Assembly (NCBI GenBank): GCA_021108275.1
Contig: JAIORD010000024.1
Coordinates: 1-61,171 of the forward strand
Origin: Methanococcoides sp.
Lineage (GTDB): Archaea > Halobacteriota > Methanosarcinia > Methanosarcinales > Methanosarcinaceae
DNA length: 61,171 nucleotides
Direction: 5' to 3'
The notes beneath the pieces were generated by a model, which did no database searches, had not been told where the DNA came from, and saw nothing but the letters and a program-made list of their open reading frames with translations. Both the position numbers and the translations under genes were made by a program. Positions 61,108-61,171 of this stretch are shown one piece after another. Each line of letters starts with the position of its first letter. Positions within the stretch are counted from its first letter, which is position 1.

Positions 61108-61171
61108 ATGTTAGAAGTTCTTCAGGAATCACTCCGTAAAGCACCCATTGTGATAAGAGGCGAATATCCGT
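61108..61171 (+). CDS. hpt: Purine phosphoribosyltransferase Hpt-like, N-terminal part only
   Basis: Only 21 codons are present before the window ends. The start [20 protein letters not shown] resembles from memory the N terminus of archaeal hypoxanthine/guanine phosphoribosyltransferases (MLE-x-LK-x-SL-x-x-AP-hydrophobic-V-x-RG-x-Y). An AGG-type ribosome binding site (GGCAGGATAAC) precedes the ATG. Full identification needs the downstream sequence. Confidence 0.6.

Overview
The window reads as a chromosomal segment of a methylotrophic methanogen of the Methanosarcinales, most likely Methanococcoides or a close relative (genus is inference). The evidence is a trimethylamine methyltransferase gene with an in-frame amber (pyrrolysine) codon, its corrinoid proteins and RamA, an Rnf complex with a heptaheme MmcA-type cytochrome, cofD, and many archaeal information-processing genes. 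DNA is AT-rich; ribosome binding sites of GGAGG/GAGGTG type precede most genes and a few look leaderless.

Layout. 1-8.0 kb, minus strand: methylamine catabolism (mttB-mttC, a terminator, mttP, a small winged-helix-like gene, an unlisted 52-residue membrane protein, mtbC, start of mtbB), then ramA and an unknown Cys-ended neighbour. 8.3-12.8 kb: a frameshifted DUF6951-type gene, RPA and its partner, a histone, a small membrane protein and RfcS. 12.9-21.2 kb: the mmcA-rnfCDGEAB cluster with an accessory membrane protein, an unknown 134-residue gene and a divergent flavin transferase (apbE). 21.3-31.5 kb: thpR, dacZ, the ribosome-rescue pair pelA/rqcH, then a long plus-strand information-processing run (priS, GINS, L44e, S27e, aIF2-alpha, Nop10, PAC2 family, EndoQ). 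31.5-45 kb: a more accessory region with two damaged tnpB elements, a tRNA-Ser(CGA) with about 32 extra bases, membrane and secreted proteins, a FtsX-like permease, a triplicated non-coding element and cofD, an HD hydrolase, and an LpdD-like/UbiX pair. 45.2-61 kb: tRNA-Pro, a MoaD/SAMP-like modifier with paired fluoride channels and DUF190, YhbY, a KaiC-like ATPase, MoaB, L10e, aIF2-beta, a frameshifted small gene before a radical SAM protein, TrpS, PheS, a DUF362 ferredoxin, LarE, and a chelatase-type ChlI/ChlD pair; the start of a phosphoribosyltransferase gene ends the window.

How it works together. MttB, MttC, MtbB and MtbC demethylate tri- and dimethylamine onto corrinoid proteins; RamA reactivates oxidised corrinoids; MttP probably imports the amine. 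Rnf with MmcA connects ferredoxin oxidation to the membrane ion gradient and needs covalent FMN, which the neighbouring ApbE probably supplies.

Most interesting signal: between the FtsX-like permease and cofD, three copies of a compact unit each carry a TATA box, at a fixed 33-base distance a 9-bp stem closing a 34-35 base C-rich loop, and a downstream seven-T tract. The flanking pieces of permease and cofD copied along with it have decayed while this core has not. I read it as a family of three tandem small RNAs whose C-rich loop could pair with purine-rich ribosome binding sites. Other points worth checking are an ACG codon where the mtbC start should be, no usable start codon for rfcS, several breaks at homopolymers, structured RNA leaders before mttB and mtbC, and the odd tRNA-Ser gene.
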